Positions 17,248-27,255 are shown, counted from the stretch's first letter. The stretch: DNA of 64,000 bases from Paenibacillus ottowii (GCF_006874425.1 NZ_VIJZ01000013.1:1-64000); one strand, 5' to 3'. A program made the numbers and translations. The notes: generated by a model from the letters alone, not told the origin.

Positions 17248-18852
17248 ATGGTAAAAGGCTTGCGGTTCACAGGTTCACGCTTGAAAGGAATGCTGCATCT
17301 GGCGGCGATCGTATCGCTGCTGATCGGCATCTTCGTTCCATTCGGTCAGGTCAAAGCAGAGGGAGTACTGACAGTAGCTGAAGCCCTTCAGCGTCAAGGC
17401 AGTGGAGGTACGGTGACGGTGGAAGGTTACATTGTTGGACATGCTACCGGATCGAAAACGGCTAATTTTTCTTCCCCGTTTGCGAATGATTTCAACGTAC
17501 TGATTGCCGACCAGGCGAATGAACGTAGCACGTCCAACCTACTGGATGTGCAGCTGTCATCAGCGTACAGAGGACAATTTGGGCTAACAGGCCATCCTGA
17601 GCTGATCGGTAGTAAAATTCGTGTGACAGGTACACTTGGCGCCTACAATAATTTTGGCGGAATAAAAAGCCCAAGCGCTGTGGAACTGGTGAATGGAAGC
17701 GAGCCGGGGGAACCTGGTAATCCAGGCGAGCCTAATCCTGGAAACCCGGGTCAGCCCGGTACGACATTGCCGGACGGCAAAGGTAAAAAAGTGCTGTTCG
17801 ATAATACGCATGCACAGACGGCTGGGGCAGCAGATTGGGTCATTGACGGAGCCTTCTCTGATTTTGCCGATGGGTTGCGTAATGTAGGCTTTACTGTGGA
17901 CCAATTGAACCGCTCTATTCCTTTTACTTTTGGGGAACAAGCCATAACCTATGACAAGCTGCGCCAATATGATGTGTTCATCATCGGTGAAGCAAATGTT
18001 CCCTTTAAGGCTTCCGAGCAGGCGGCTTTGCTGCAATACGTGAATAACGGGGGAAGTGTCTTCTTCATCTCCGACCACTACAATGCGGACCGCAACAAAA
18101 ACCGCTGGGATGCCTCCGAGGTTATGAATGGCTACCGTCGTGGAGCCTACACTAATCCGGCAAAAGGCATGACTTCAGAAGAAGCAGCATCACCAGCGAT
18201 GCAAGGACTGACTAGCTCTGATTGGCTGGCAACCAACTTTGGCGTTCGTTTCCGCTATAATGCGCTTGGCGACGTGAATGCTACGGACATTGTAGCTGCA
18301 GATCAATCTTTTGGCATTACCAAAGGTGTACGTTCAATTGCCATGCATGCGGGCTCTACGCTGGCTATTATTGATCCTACCAAAGCGAAAGGAATTGCCT
18401 ATATCCCGACAGGTACGAAAAAATGGGGCAATGCTGTAGATCAGGGTGTCTATAACGGCGGGGGCCGTGCGGAAGGGCCATTTGCGGCAATCTCCAAGGT
18501 CGGTCAAGGCAAGGCAGCATTTATCGGTGATTCTTCTCCTGTAGAAGACGCTACACCAAAATATGTGCGCGAGGAAAACGGACAGTCGAAGAAGACGTAT
18601 GATGGTTTCAAGGAAGTGGACGATGCCACCTTCCTGGTACAAACGGTCCAATGGCTTGCATGGAAGCAGGATTACACCAAATTATCCGATGTGGCAGGCT
18701 TAACGCTGGATCAGCCCACGAAGCTTCTACCGTTTGAGGAGCCAGCGGCTTCCACGGAACCGCAACCTGAGCCTTGGTCTGCTCCAGCAACAGGCTACAA
18801 ATGGTATGATCCAAAAACGTTCAAATCGGGCTCCTATGGAGCTGCTTCGTAA
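17248..18852 (+). CDS. Secreted protein with YhcR-like OB-fold and GATase-like domain
   Basis: 534 aa. Signal peptide to about residue 36 (cleavage near VKAEG). Residues about 40-150 resemble the DUF6359/YhcR N-terminal OB-fold (VTVEGYIVGHATG, GSKIRVTGTLGAYNN). A Gly/Pro linker (GEPGNPGEPNPGNPGQPG) follows, then a DUF4350-like class I GATase-type fold (KVLFDNTHAQ, YDVFIIGEAN, GGSVFFISDHYNADRN). The C-terminal tail is Pro-rich. No nuclease domain like that of YhcR is present. AGGAGGG precedes ATG with 10 nt spacing. Extracellular location is firm; biochemical role unknown. Confidence 0.85.
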   Translation: MVKGLRFTGSRLKGMLHLAAIVSLLIGIFVPFGQVKAEGVLTVAEALQRQGSGGTVTVEGYIVGHATGSKTANFSSPFANDFNVLIADQANERSTSNLLDVQLSSAYRGQFGLTGHPELIGSKIRVTGTLGAYNNFGGIKSPSAVELVNGSEPGEPGNPGEPNPGNPGQPGTTLPDGKGKKVLFDNTHAQTAGAADWVIDGAFSDFADGLRNVGFTVDQLNRSIPFTFGEQAITYDKLRQYDVFIIGEANVPFKASEQAALLQYVNNGGSVFFISDHYNADRNKNRWDASEVMNGYRRGAYTNPAKGMTSEEAASPAMQGLTSSDWLATNFGVRFRYNALGDVNATDIVAADQSFGITKGVRSIAMHAGSTLAIIDPTKAKGIAYIPTGTKKWGNAVDQGVYNGGGRAEGPFAAISKVGQGKAAFIGDSSPVEDATPKYVREENGQSKKTYDGFKEVDDATFLVQTVQWLAWKQDYTKLSDVAGLTLDQPTKLLPFEEPAASTEPQPEPWSAPATGYKWYDPKTFKSGSYGAAS

Positions 18853-18892
18853 CAAATGTGAAAAAACCAGAGTGAGTTGTTGTGTGCTAGTG

Positions 18893-18933
18893 AGCTGTTT
18901 GGTCCTCTATAGGGGATCAAACAGCTTTTTTTG
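18893..18933 (+). terminator. Terminator of the OB-fold/GATase gene
   Basis: AGCTGTTTGGTCC and GGATCAAACAGCT arms around CTCTATAG, followed by seven Ts. Confidence 0.92.
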
Positions 18934-19164
18934 TGATAAAAATTAACCTGTGGTTGGTTATTTAGTTACACTTTGTGCCAGGAAGGTCGCGCTGCTGCTG
19001 GATCATTGATTTTTTAAATGATGTTGATAGCATAATCTTAATTGATATATCCATATACTGGTGATAGGATGTATTCAAATTATTCCGACAAAAAAGGTAT
19101 GTAATGTTTGTGGGAGGTTTTAACATCAAACATGGTGAGAATTAGCGGGACAAGACCATGGAGA

Positions 19165-20214
19165 ATGGAGGAAGCGCACGCATTGAATATCGAACCTGTG
19201 TTGGAGATCAAAGGGTTATCCGTATCTTTTCGCATTAACGATCAATATCACCCCGCTGTCGACCATCTGGATCTGACGGTCAACCCCAATGAAGTGCTGG
19301 CTGTGGTCGGAGAATCCGGTTGTGGCAAAAGCGCGCTGGCGCTTTCAATCCCACAACTGCATGACATGGAGCGGACACGTGTCGAAGGAGAGGTTCTTTT
19401 TAAAGGCACGGATCTGATCCGTCTCTCCTTAGGGCAAATGAATAAAATCCGCGGAGCGGGCATTGGCATGATCTTTCAGGACCCGCTAACAGCACTGAAC
19501 CCGTTAATGAGCATCGGTAAGCAGATCGAGGAAAATCTCGATTATCATACGTCCCTATCGACGAAGCAAAAAAGGGAGCGTGTACTGGAGCTACTGGAAA
19601 GCGTAGATATCCCCAATCCTGTGCGCGTGTATGAACAGTATCCACATGAACTTTCAGGAGGGATGCGCCAGCGTGTGATGATCGCGATTGCCATAGCCTG
19701 CCGTCCCTCTCTTATTATTGCAGATGAGCCGACGACTGCGCTCGATGTAACCATTCAATCGCAAATTCTTGACTTGCTCAAACAGCTTCAACAGGAGACC
19801 GGAAGCGGAATTATTCTGATTACGCACGATCTTGGCGTTGTGGCCGAAGTAGCTGACCGTGTGGTGGTCATGTATGCCGGAGAAATCGTCGAAAGCGCTG
19901 ATGTTTTTGAATTATTCCGGCATCCACTGCACCCGTATACGCGTTCCTTGCTGGCCTCCATGCCGGGATCGCATACCAAGGGAGAAACGCTGCATGTCAT
20001 CGGTGGCATGGTTCCCTCATTGCAAGATATTCCCCGTAATAGCTGTCGTTTTGCTCCGCGTATTCCCTGGATTCAGCAGGGAATGCATGAAGACCATCCT
20101 CAATTAAATGAAATTTCCTCCGGCCATTGGGTTCGTTGTACATGTTACCAGCATTTTCATTTTGAAGACGAGACAAAGGGAGAGACTGCTCATGGCACTG
20201 CTGGAGCTAAATAA
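19165..20214 (+). CDS. Oligopeptide ABC transporter ATP-binding protein, OppD/DppD type
   Basis: About 350 aa with Walker A GESGCGKSALALS, signature LSGGMRQRVMIA, Walker B IIADEPTTALD and the H-loop THDL. The C-terminus carries the oligopeptide_HPY region (HPLHPYTRSLLASMP). Start uncertain: ATG 19165 is used here; TTG 19183 with GGAGG 11 nt upstream and an upstream ATG at 19132 are alternatives. First gene of the D-F-B-C-A operon; its end overlaps the next gene by 23 bp. Confidence 0.93.
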   Translation: MEEAHALNIEPVLEIKGLSVSFRINDQYHPAVDHLDLTVNPNEVLAVVGESGCGKSALALSIPQLHDMERTRVEGEVLFKGTDLIRLSLGQMNKIRGAGIGMIFQDPLTALNPLMSIGKQIEENLDYHTSLSTKQKRERVLELLESVDIPNPVRVYEQYPHELSGGMRQRVMIAIAIACRPSLIIADEPTTALDVTIQSQILDLLKQLQQETGSGIILITHDLGVVAEVADRVVVMYAGEIVESADVFELFRHPLHPYTRSLLASMPGSHTKGETLHVIGGMVPSLQDIPRNSCRFAPRIPWIQQGMHEDHPQLNEISSGHWVRCTCYQHFHFEDETKGETAHGTAGAK

Positions 20215-21118
20215 TTTGAAGGTTTATTATCCGGTGCGTGGTGGTTTTTTCCAGCGCCTTGTTGACCAGGTAAAAGCAGTGGATGGTGTGTCGATCAGCA
20301 TAGAGGCAGGCCAAACCTACGGACTGGTAGGAGAATCCGGCTGCGGAAAAACGACGACAGGAAGGACAATTATCGGCTTGAATAAGCTGACGAGTGGACA
20401 GATTCTTTTTAGGGGCAAGGATCTTGCGGCTTTGAGTCGTAATAACCGCCATCCGCTGCGTAGAGACATTCAGATGATTTTTCAGGACCCCTATTCTTCG
20501 CTGAACCCGCGTAAGCGCGTATTGGATGTCATTGCTGAACCGCTGCGAAACTTTGAAAGACTGAGTAATGAGGAAGAGCGGAGAAAAGTACAGACACTAC
20601 TGGAGAAGGTCGGCCTGAACGCTGATGCAGCCTACAAATATCCGCATGAATTTTCCGGGGGTCAGCGGCAACGGATCGGGATTGCGCGTGCGCTGACATT
20701 AAACCCAAAACTGATTATTGCAGATGAGCCCGTATCAGCGCTTGACGTTTCTGTGCAGGCACAGGTGCTTAATTTTATGAAGGATGTGCAGCGGGAGTTC
20801 AAATTGACGTATTTATTCATTAGTCACGACCTGGGGATTATCCGCCATATGTGCGACCAAATCGGCATTATGTACCGAGGTCGCTTAGTGGAACAGGGGA
20901 GCGAGCAAGATATTTATGAGCGTCCACAGCATTTGTATACCCAGCGGCTTATTGCCACCATTCCCAGTATCGATCCTGCGAAGCGGCTGGAAAATGCTCG
21001 AAGAAGGCAGATGCTTTTATCCTCTTACAAGTCAGAGCTCCCCAAACATCTAGATGCAAGCGGAAAGCCGTTTGCCCTGAAATCCGTAAGTCCATCCCAT
21101 CAAGTTGCGCTACCATAG
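20192..21118 (+). CDS. Oligopeptide ABC transporter ATP-binding protein, OppF/DppF type
   Basis: 308 aa starting MALLELNNLKVYYPVRGGFF at ATG 20192 with AAAGGGAG upstream. Walker A GESGCGKTTTGRT, signature FSGGQRQRIGIA, Walker B IIADEPVSALD. Second ATPase of the heterodimer. Overlap with the upstream gene implies translational coupling. Confidence 0.95.
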   Translation: MALLELNNLKVYYPVRGGFFQRLVDQVKAVDGVSISIEAGQTYGLVGESGCGKTTTGRTIIGLNKLTSGQILFRGKDLAALSRNNRHPLRRDIQMIFQDPYSSLNPRKRVLDVIAEPLRNFERLSNEEERRKVQTLLEKVGLNADAAYKYPHEFSGGQRQRIGIARALTLNPKLIIADEPVSALDVSVQAQVLNFMKDVQREFKLTYLFISHDLGIIRHMCDQIGIMYRGRLVEQGSEQDIYERPQHLYTQRLIATIPSIDPAKRLENARRRQMLLSSYKSELPKHLDASGKPFALKSVSPSHQVALP

Positions 21119-21131
21119 GGAGGTACAGAAT

Positions 21132-22100
21132 ATGTGGAAATTTACACTGCGCCGGCTACTGGTTATGATCCCTCAACTTTTTGCACTAAGTGTGCTCATA
21201 TTTTTCCTAGCCAAGGCTATGCCGGGGGATGCCCTGACAGGGCTCATCACTTCAACACCCAATCTGAATCCGGCTGCACTGGAAGAACAGCGTCAAAAAT
21301 TGGGGCTCAATGACCCGGTGTGGGTGCAATATGGGAACTGGCTTGTCCAGCTTGCTCATGGGGATCTGGGCAAATCTTATGTACATAAAATTAGCGTTAC
21401 CGATTTGATTGGCAGTCGTTTGGGCAACACGTTTTTTCTGGGCGTAGTGATTCTGGTTCTGACGTATCTGATCGCCATTCCGCTGGGAGTGCTTAGCGGT
21501 CGGTATCAGCATAGTCTGCTGGATAAAACCGTGGTGGGATATACCTATCTCAGCTTTGCAACACCCCTATTTATACTCGCGTTGTTGCTGCTGTACGTGT
21601 TTGGATTCAGGCTTGGCTGGTTTCCAACCAGCGGCAGTGTGGATGTAGGTGTGGAGCCGGGGACATGGTCATATTACGTGAATAAGTCGTATCATCTCAT
21701 TCTACCGGCGGTTACGGGCGCATTGCTCAGTACGACGGCTACGATTCAGTATTTGCGCAATGAGGTCATTGATACACGTCTGAAGGATTTTGTGAAAACA
21801 GCACGTTCCAAGGGGGTACCCGAGGGAAAGATCTATTCTCGTCATATTTTCAAAAACTCTTTATTGCCTATTGCTGCTTTCTTGGGCTATGACCTGACGG
21901 GTGTGATTGCGGGCAACATTTTCCTAGAATCTATTTTTGGTTATCCGGGGCTAGGTCAGTTGTTTCTACAGTCCATCACCCAACGGGACTTTTCAGTCGT
22001 GAATGCATTGGTCATGATCTCCGGTTTCTTGGCACTCTTAGGAACCCTTTTATCGGATGTCATCCTAAGCAAGGTCGATCCCCGTATTCGAATTGAATAG
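21132..22100 (+). CDS. Oligopeptide ABC transporter permease, OppB/DppB type
   Basis: 322 aa, six membrane segments, start MWKFTLRRLLVMIPQL at ATG 21132 with GGGAGG 8 nt upstream. EAA-type loop in DFVKTARSKGVPEGKIYSRH; C-terminal ESIFGYPGLGQLFLQSI is characteristic of OppB. Starts 13 bp after the ATPase gene. Confidence 0.95.
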   Translation: MWKFTLRRLLVMIPQLFALSVLIFFLAKAMPGDALTGLITSTPNLNPAALEEQRQKLGLNDPVWVQYGNWLVQLAHGDLGKSYVHKISVTDLIGSRLGNTFFLGVVILVLTYLIAIPLGVLSGRYQHSLLDKTVVGYTYLSFATPLFILALLLLYVFGFRLGWFPTSGSVDVGVEPGTWSYYVNKSYHLILPAVTGALLSTTATIQYLRNEVIDTRLKDFVKTARSKGVPEGKIYSRHIFKNSLLPIAAFLGYDLTGVIAGNIFLESIFGYPGLGQLFLQSITQRDFSVVNALVMISGFLALLGTLLSDVILSKVDPRIRIE

Positions 22101-22128
22101 AGAACAAGTCTAGAAAAAAGGAGAGATT

Positions 22129-23037
22129 ATGGTGTCTATGCAGGTGGAGGAAGTCTTCTCGCCGGAAACCATTCGTAAATCACCATCTAGCTGGTCTGTA
22201 CTGCGTCGTGAACTGGTACGTGACAAAATGGCCTTGATTTCCATTGGGTTTGTGGCTTTGTTCTTGATTTTTATATATGCCTCTGTTCTGTTTGTCAATC
22301 AGGATGTAGTCACGACAGTCGATCTGGGCGCGATCCGCGAAGCTCCCGGCTCAGTGCATTGGCTGGGTACGGACCGAGCGGGCAGGGATATCTTCGGCCA
22401 GCTGGTCATTGGGGCTCGCAATTCTTTTACCATCGGCTTTACGATTACTTTATTATCGGCCGCCATCGGCTTGACGCTGGGCTTACTAGCCGGGTTTTAT
22501 GGAGGACTGGTTGATAACATCATCATGCGAATCATTGATTTTATTCTGGTGCTTCCGTTTTTGATGCTGGTCATCGTATTTGTCAGTATTGTGCCCAAAA
22601 GCGGTATAGGGTCTTTTATTTTTATAATGACCGCTTTTCTATGGATTGGAAAAGCGCGCCTGATCCGGGCCAAGGTACTGTCAGAGCGGGAATTGGACTA
22701 CGTACAGGCTTCCAAAACCCTGGGCACACCCAATTGGAAGATCATATGGTTTGGCGTGCTGCCCAATCTCAGTTCAGTTGTGATTGTGAATCTAACGCTT
22801 AATCTTGCTGGAAATATCGGGATTGAAACCGGGCTTTCCTATCTCGGTTTTGGCTTGCCGGAATCTACTCCAAGCTTGGGGACGCTGGTGAGTTATGCGA
22901 ATGATCCGGATGTATTGCAGAATAGCTGGTGGATGTGGCTGCCTGCCTCATTGCTGATACTGGTGCTAATGCTGGCGATCAATTTTATCGGTCAGGCGCT
23001 CAAACGTGCCACGGACGCCAGACAACGATTGGGTTAA
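22129..23037 (+). CDS. Oligopeptide ABC transporter permease, OppC/DppC type
   Basis: 302 aa, start ATG 22129 with AAAAGGAG. LGTDRAGRDIFGQLVIGARNS is the OppC signature after the first membrane span; EAA loop ELDYVQASKTLGTPNWKII. Partner of the OppB-type permease 28 bp upstream. Confidence 0.95.
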   Translation: MVSMQVEEVFSPETIRKSPSSWSVLRRELVRDKMALISIGFVALFLIFIYASVLFVNQDVVTTVDLGAIREAPGSVHWLGTDRAGRDIFGQLVIGARNSFTIGFTITLLSAAIGLTLGLLAGFYGGLVDNIIMRIIDFILVLPFLMLVIVFVSIVPKSGIGSFIFIMTAFLWIGKARLIRAKVLSERELDYVQASKTLGTPNWKIIWFGVLPNLSSVVIVNLTLNLAGNIGIETGLSYLGFGLPESTPSLGTLVSYANDPDVLQNSWWMWLPASLLILVLMLAINFIGQALKRATDARQRLG

Positions 23038-23080
23038 CCGAAGTTCAAGGAATAAGGACAACAACAAGGAGGGGTTTACA

Positions 23081-24901
23081 ATGGTTAAACACTGGAAAAA
23101 AGGAATTCTGCCTGTTCTATCTGCTATTTTGACGCTTTCTTTGGCCGCATGCAGCGGCTCGCCTTCCGCTTCGAATGGTGCAAAATCGTCTGACGGTACA
23201 GGTGGAACAGGGACCGACAGCAAGCAGGTGAATACGACGGCGCTGGCAAAGGCGGTCAAGAACGATAAAACCCCCATTAAGGGCGGCATCATCAATTATG
23301 CGCTTGTATCCGATACCCCTTTTGAAGGGATTCTGAATCCTGTATTTTATGATGGAAATCCGGATTTTGAGGTCTTCCAGTTTTTCTACCCTTCCCTGTT
23401 TTCGATTGATTCCAATCTGAATATTGATGATAAAGGAGCGGCGACGATTTCCTTTTCCGCAGACAATAAGGCAGTGACTGTCAAAATTGATCCCAAATTG
23501 AACTGGACGGACGGTAATCCCGTAACGGCAGAGGACTATGCTTTTTCCTATGAAGTGATCGGTCACAAAGACTATGAAGGTCCACGTTATGATAGCTTTA
23601 TGACCAATATTGTGGGGATGGAAGATTATCATGCAGGTAAAGCCAAAACGATTTCAGGCATCGAGGTGCTGAATGAGAAAGAGGTTACGATTCATTTCAA
23701 GGAACCTAATCCTTCCGTAAAGTCGGGACTTTGGTCCACACCACTGGAGAAGAAGGTGTTTCAAAACATTCCCGTAAAGGATATGGCCGGATCTGATCCT
23801 GTCCGTAAACATCCGATTGGCTATGGACCGTTCAAAATTAAATCTATGGTCACAGGTGAGTCTGTGGAATTCGTTAAAAATGAAGATTATTTCCACGGTG
23901 CGCCCAAGTTGGATGGCCTTCATCTGAAGGTGGTGAATCCGAATGTCATTACCGAGGCGTTAAAAAGCGGAGAAATCGACTGGGGCAGCTATCCAACCAC
24001 CCGTTACAACGAGGCCAGCAATCCGAAAAATGTACAGTTTCTCGGTCAGGAGGAATTATCGTATAGCTATGTAGGCTTTAAGCTGGGCAAATTCGATCAG
24101 GCCAAGAATCTAAATATTATGGACCCGAATGCCAAACTGGCAAACAAGTCATTGCGTCAGGCCCTTGGCTATGCGCTGAATAATGAGCAGGTTGGCAAGC
24201 AGCTCTATCATGGGCTTCGGATTCCTGCCACATCCTTGATCCCACCTGCTTTCAAGGGATACCACGATGTGCATGCGAAGGGCATCGCGTATGATCCAGA
24301 CAAGGCGAAAAGGCTGCTGGACGAGGCGGGATATGTGGATACCAATGGAGATGGATACCGTGAGGACCCTAAGGGTAAGGAATTGGTTCTCCATTATGCA
24401 GCAATGAGCGGGGATGCGACAGCCGAATCGCTGGCCAAGTTTTATTTGCAAAACTGGAAGGATGTCGGGCTTCATGTCGAGCTAGTGGATGGTCGTCTGC
24501 TGGAGTTCAATTCCTTCTATGATCGTGTGCAGAAGGATGACCCCGGCATTGATATTTTTGGTGGCGCATGGAGTACAGGTACAGATGTAGACCCTAGTGG
24601 GCTGTATGGACGCGGAGCCAGCTTTAACTACTCACGCTTTACGAGCGAAGAGAATGATAAGTTGTTGCGGGAAGGTGTGTCTGTGAAAGCCTTTGACGAC
24701 AATTATCGTAAAGATATATACAATCAGTGGCAGGCGTATATGAGCGAGGAGGCTCCTATTGTACCCACATTATTCCGTTACTCGCTGGAGGCATTAAATC
24801 ATCGGGTAGCCAATTACGATATTACCCGTGGTAAGGAGTACGATGCAGACGCGTTTGCGAATATTTCGTTGACTTCGGAAAAAGCAGAAGTAGATCAATA
24901 A
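23081..24901 (+). CDS. Oligopeptide-binding lipoprotein (solute-binding family 5)
   Basis: 606 aa starting MVKHWKKGILPVL at ATG 23081 with AAGGAGGGG upstream. Lipobox LAAC with Cys at about residue 23. Family 5 motifs: LNWTDGNPVTAEDYAFSYE and HPIGYGPFKI. Last gene of the operon, 43 bp after oppC, followed by a terminator. As the binding protein it sets specificity; the large size suggests oligopeptides, but nickel or other ligands cannot be excluded. Confidence 0.94.
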   Translation: MVKHWKKGILPVLSAILTLSLAACSGSPSASNGAKSSDGTGGTGTDSKQVNTTALAKAVKNDKTPIKGGIINYALVSDTPFEGILNPVFYDGNPDFEVFQFFYPSLFSIDSNLNIDDKGAATISFSADNKAVTVKIDPKLNWTDGNPVTAEDYAFSYEVIGHKDYEGPRYDSFMTNIVGMEDYHAGKAKTISGIEVLNEKEVTIHFKEPNPSVKSGLWSTPLEKKVFQNIPVKDMAGSDPVRKHPIGYGPFKIKSMVTGESVEFVKNEDYFHGAPKLDGLHLKVVNPNVITEALKSGEIDWGSYPTTRYNEASNPKNVQFLGQEELSYSYVGFKLGKFDQAKNLNIMDPNAKLANKSLRQALGYALNNEQVGKQLYHGLRIPATSLIPPAFKGYHDVHAKGIAYDPDKAKRLLDEAGYVDTNGDGYREDPKGKELVLHYAAMSGDATAESLAKFYLQNWKDVGLHVELVDGRLLEFNSFYDRVQKDDPGIDIFGGAWSTGTDVDPSGLYGRGASFNYSRFTSEENDKLLREGVSVKAFDDNYRKDIYNQWQAYMSEEAPIVPTLFRYSLEALNHRVANYDITRGKEYDADAFANISLTSEKAEVDQ

Positions 24902-24928
24902 TCTAAAAAAGCGCCTTAACTTGATGAA

Positions 24929-24967
24929 GAAGCGCGAACCGGAATGTTCCGAACTCGCGCTTCTTTT
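24929..24967 (+). terminator. Terminator of the oligopeptide operon
   Basis: GAAGCGCGA...TCGCGCTTC stem with an inner CGGAA/TTCCG pair, followed by TTTT. Confidence 0.85.
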
Positions 24968-25016
24968 AAACTTTTCATGACATCATTCTGGGGATTCTCG
25001 AAGGGAGAGAAGGAAG

Positions 25017-25904
25017 ACGGAAATACGTCAGCTTCAATACTTCATAGCCGTATGCGAGGAACTGCATTTTACGAAGGCTTCGGAAAAGATTGGCATTTCC
25101 CAACCCACGCTTAGCTTGCAAATTAAGGCGCTGGAAGAGGAATTGGGTATGACGCTCTTTGACCGTGCAGGCAAGAAAATTAAAATGACAGATGCCGGGA
25201 AACTGCTGTTGCAACACAGTGCCCATGCGCTCAAGGGATTACAGCAAGCGAAGGCTTCCATTGAGGAGTTGCGTACCGAGCAGCGCGGGAGTTTACGGAT
25301 TGGTATCGCATTACCGGAATTGGAAGAGCCATTGCAAGAGATGCTTGCCCATTTCCATCGGTCATTTCCTAAAATCAGCTTGCACATCTGTCCATCCTTT
25401 GATGTAACAGAACAGCTGCTGGATAACCGTGTGGACGTTGGTATCACACTACACTCAGGTACAGATGACAGGCTTGTCCAGCTTCCACTTCGCACAGAGA
25501 GTTACTGTCTTATTGTCCCGGTAAATCATGCATTTTCTAATCGCTCTTCCCTTATGCTGGACGAATTGAGGCATCTACCTTGGGCGATGCAGCCAGATTG
25601 TCATCCCGGAAGGAGGCTGATTGAAAAGTGCTTCCGTGATCGCGGGTATGCCTTTACAACCGTCTTGGAGACAAATTCTATACCTTCCATCCTGAACTGG
25701 GTGCGGGAGGGACTTGCCGCAACCATACAGACGGAGTCCCTAGCAGCAGAACTGGATCGTTCACATTTTTGCAATGTACCTATTTTGCGTGGCGTGTCCC
25801 AAGGTCAGCTAGAGTTGATTTATCGGTCTGACCGTTATCAAGGAGAAGCAATGAAGCGATTGATTGAACAGATACAAGCTGAATTAACAGAGCGTTCCAA
25901 CTAG
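25017..25904 (+). CDS. LysR-family regulator with an apparent ACG start
   Basis: The reading frame encodes a complete LysR N-terminus: EIRQLQYFIAVCEELHFTKA followed by SEKIGISQPTLSLQIKALEE, then an effector domain, 295 aa in all, normal for the family. No ATG, GTG or TTG occurs in frame between the upstream stop at 24978 and TTG 25116, which lies inside the DNA-binding helix. The codon expected to be ATG reads ACG at 25017, with GGGAG and AAGGAAG just upstream. Either ACG (or ATA 25023) starts translation weakly, or the start is mutated. The gene lies between the peptide operon and a convergent amino-acid transporter; its target is unknown. Confidence 0.8.
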   Translation, partial: TEIRQLQYFIAVCEELHFTKASEKIGISQPTLSLQIKALEEELGMTLFDRAGKKIKMTDAGKLLLQHSAHALKGLQQAKASIEELRTEQRGSLRIGIALPELEEPLQEMLAHFHRSFPKISLHICPSFDVTEQLLDNRVDVGITLHSGTDDRLVQLPLRTESYCLIVPVNHAFSNRSSLMLDELRHLPWAMQPDCHPGRRLIEKCFRDRGYAFTTVLETNSIPSILNWVREGLAATIQTESLAAELDRSHFCNVPILRGVSQGQLELIYRSDRYQGEAMKRLIEQIQAELTERSN

Positions 25905-25930
25905 TGGCAACCTGATGAGTACCATGAGCT

Positions 25931-26581
25931 TTAATGTGTGCGAACCTCCAGCCTGCGTGCAATCAGTGACATACTGTAATTGACGGCAAAGTACAGGGAA
26001 GCGGCGAACAGCAGAGCAGGAATGACAAAGGATTGATTTTGTCCACCGACGATCTGAATGTTATGCGTCAGCTCCGGCAAACTGATAATGACAGCCAGTG
26101 AAGTATCCTTGAATAGGGAAATGAACTGGCTGACAATGGGAGGCACCATGCGACGGAGCGCTTGGGGCAGAATGATATGCCATAAGGTTTGAGAATAGCT
26201 TAGACCGGAGGAACGTGCGGCTTCCAGCTGTCCTTTATGGACCGAATTCAGACCGCTGCGCACAATCTCGGCAATCATGGCTCCCTCGAAGATCGACAGT
26301 CCTGTAATGGCTGCCCATTTGAGGGAAATCGAAAATCCGATGGATGGCAAAACCATACCGATGAAGAAAATAATGAGCAATAAGGGCAGGTTGCGAATCA
26401 GATCAATGATAAAGGCTGCAACCTGTGAAAGGACGAGTATACGGGTATAGCGCAGGATACCGAACACAATACCGAGAGCGAAGCTGAATAGGATAGCGTA
26501 AATGGCGACCTCCAGTGTGAGCAGGAAGCCCTCCAGTATAAAACGCACATTAGGCCATACAAACAATCCACCGAAATCCAT
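25931..26581 (-). CDS. glnP: Amino-acid ABC transporter permease, GlnP type
   Basis: 216 aa, about five membrane spans, HisM/GlnP-family permease. The EAA loop is GQLEAARSSGLSYSQTLWHI followed by ILPQALR. Last gene of a Q-H-M-P ordered operon identical in order to B. subtilis glnQHMP, 14 bp after the other permease. Confidence 0.92.
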   Translation of the reverse strand: MDFGGLFVWPNVRFILEGFLLTLEVAIYAILFSFALGIVFGILRYTRILVLSQVAAFIIDLIRNLPLLLIIFFIGMVLPSIGFSISLKWAAITGLSIFEGAMIAEIVRSGLNSVHKGQLEAARSSGLSYSQTLWHIILPQALRRMVPPIVSQFISLFKDTSLAVIISLPELTHNIQIVGGQNQSFVIPALLFAASLYFAVNYSMSLIARRLEVRTH

Positions 26582-26595
26582 ACGGGCTTCCCTCC

Positions 26596-27255
26596 TTAGG
26601 ATGTTTTGGACAAGCGTCGCTCCATATATAGCACGAGAAAGCTGAGCGGAACCGTCAATACAAGATACAGCAGTGCCGTGATCGCATAGACTGTGATGGG
26701 CAGGAAGGTATCTGAGTTAATGAGATCCGAGTAATACATGAGATCCAGTCCAGCCACAATCGCCAGCACGGAAGAGTTTTTAACCAAATTGATGAATTGA
26801 TTGCCGATCGCAGGCAGTACAATTTTAATGGCTTGCGGTAAAATAATGCTGATCATCGTCTGGTTGTAATTCAGCCCGGAGGACCTTGCCGCTTCAAATT
26901 GTCCTTTAGGTACAGATTGAATGCCAGCACGTATAGCTTCTGCAATAAAAGAAGCTGTGTACACAGTCAACCCAAGGGTGCCAGATATAAAGCCGTCCAA
27001 GGGGATGCCTAAAGTGGGCAGACCGAGATAAAAAAACAGCACGACGATCAGCAATGGAATATTGCGAATGACCTCTATATAGACAGTACCGACCCAGTTT
27101 AACCATTTAAAAGGTGCAATTCGGAAGATGGCAATGATAGCCCCCAGAATAAAGCTTCCGATCAAGGCAATGACACTAGCTTGAACGGTATGAAGCAAGC
27201 CTTCTCTGAAGCGGTCACCATGATCGAAAAGTACGTTGATATCAAAAGTAAGCAT
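26596..27255 (-). CDS. glnM: Amino-acid ABC transporter permease, GlnM type
   Basis: 219 aa, about five membrane spans; EAA loop GQFEAARSSGLNYNQTMISI followed by ILPQAIK. Nearly parallel in structure to its partner, suggesting an old duplication. AGGAGG-type site precedes ATG 27255. Confidence 0.92.
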   Translation of the reverse strand: MLTFDINVLFDHGDRFREGLLHTVQASVIALIGSFILGAIIAIFRIAPFKWLNWVGTVYIEVIRNIPLLIVVLFFYLGLPTLGIPLDGFISGTLGLTVYTASFIAEAIRAGIQSVPKGQFEAARSSGLNYNQTMISIILPQAIKIVLPAIGNQFINLVKNSSVLAIVAGLDLMYYSDLINSDTFLPITVYAITALLYLVLTVPLSFLVLYMERRLSKTS

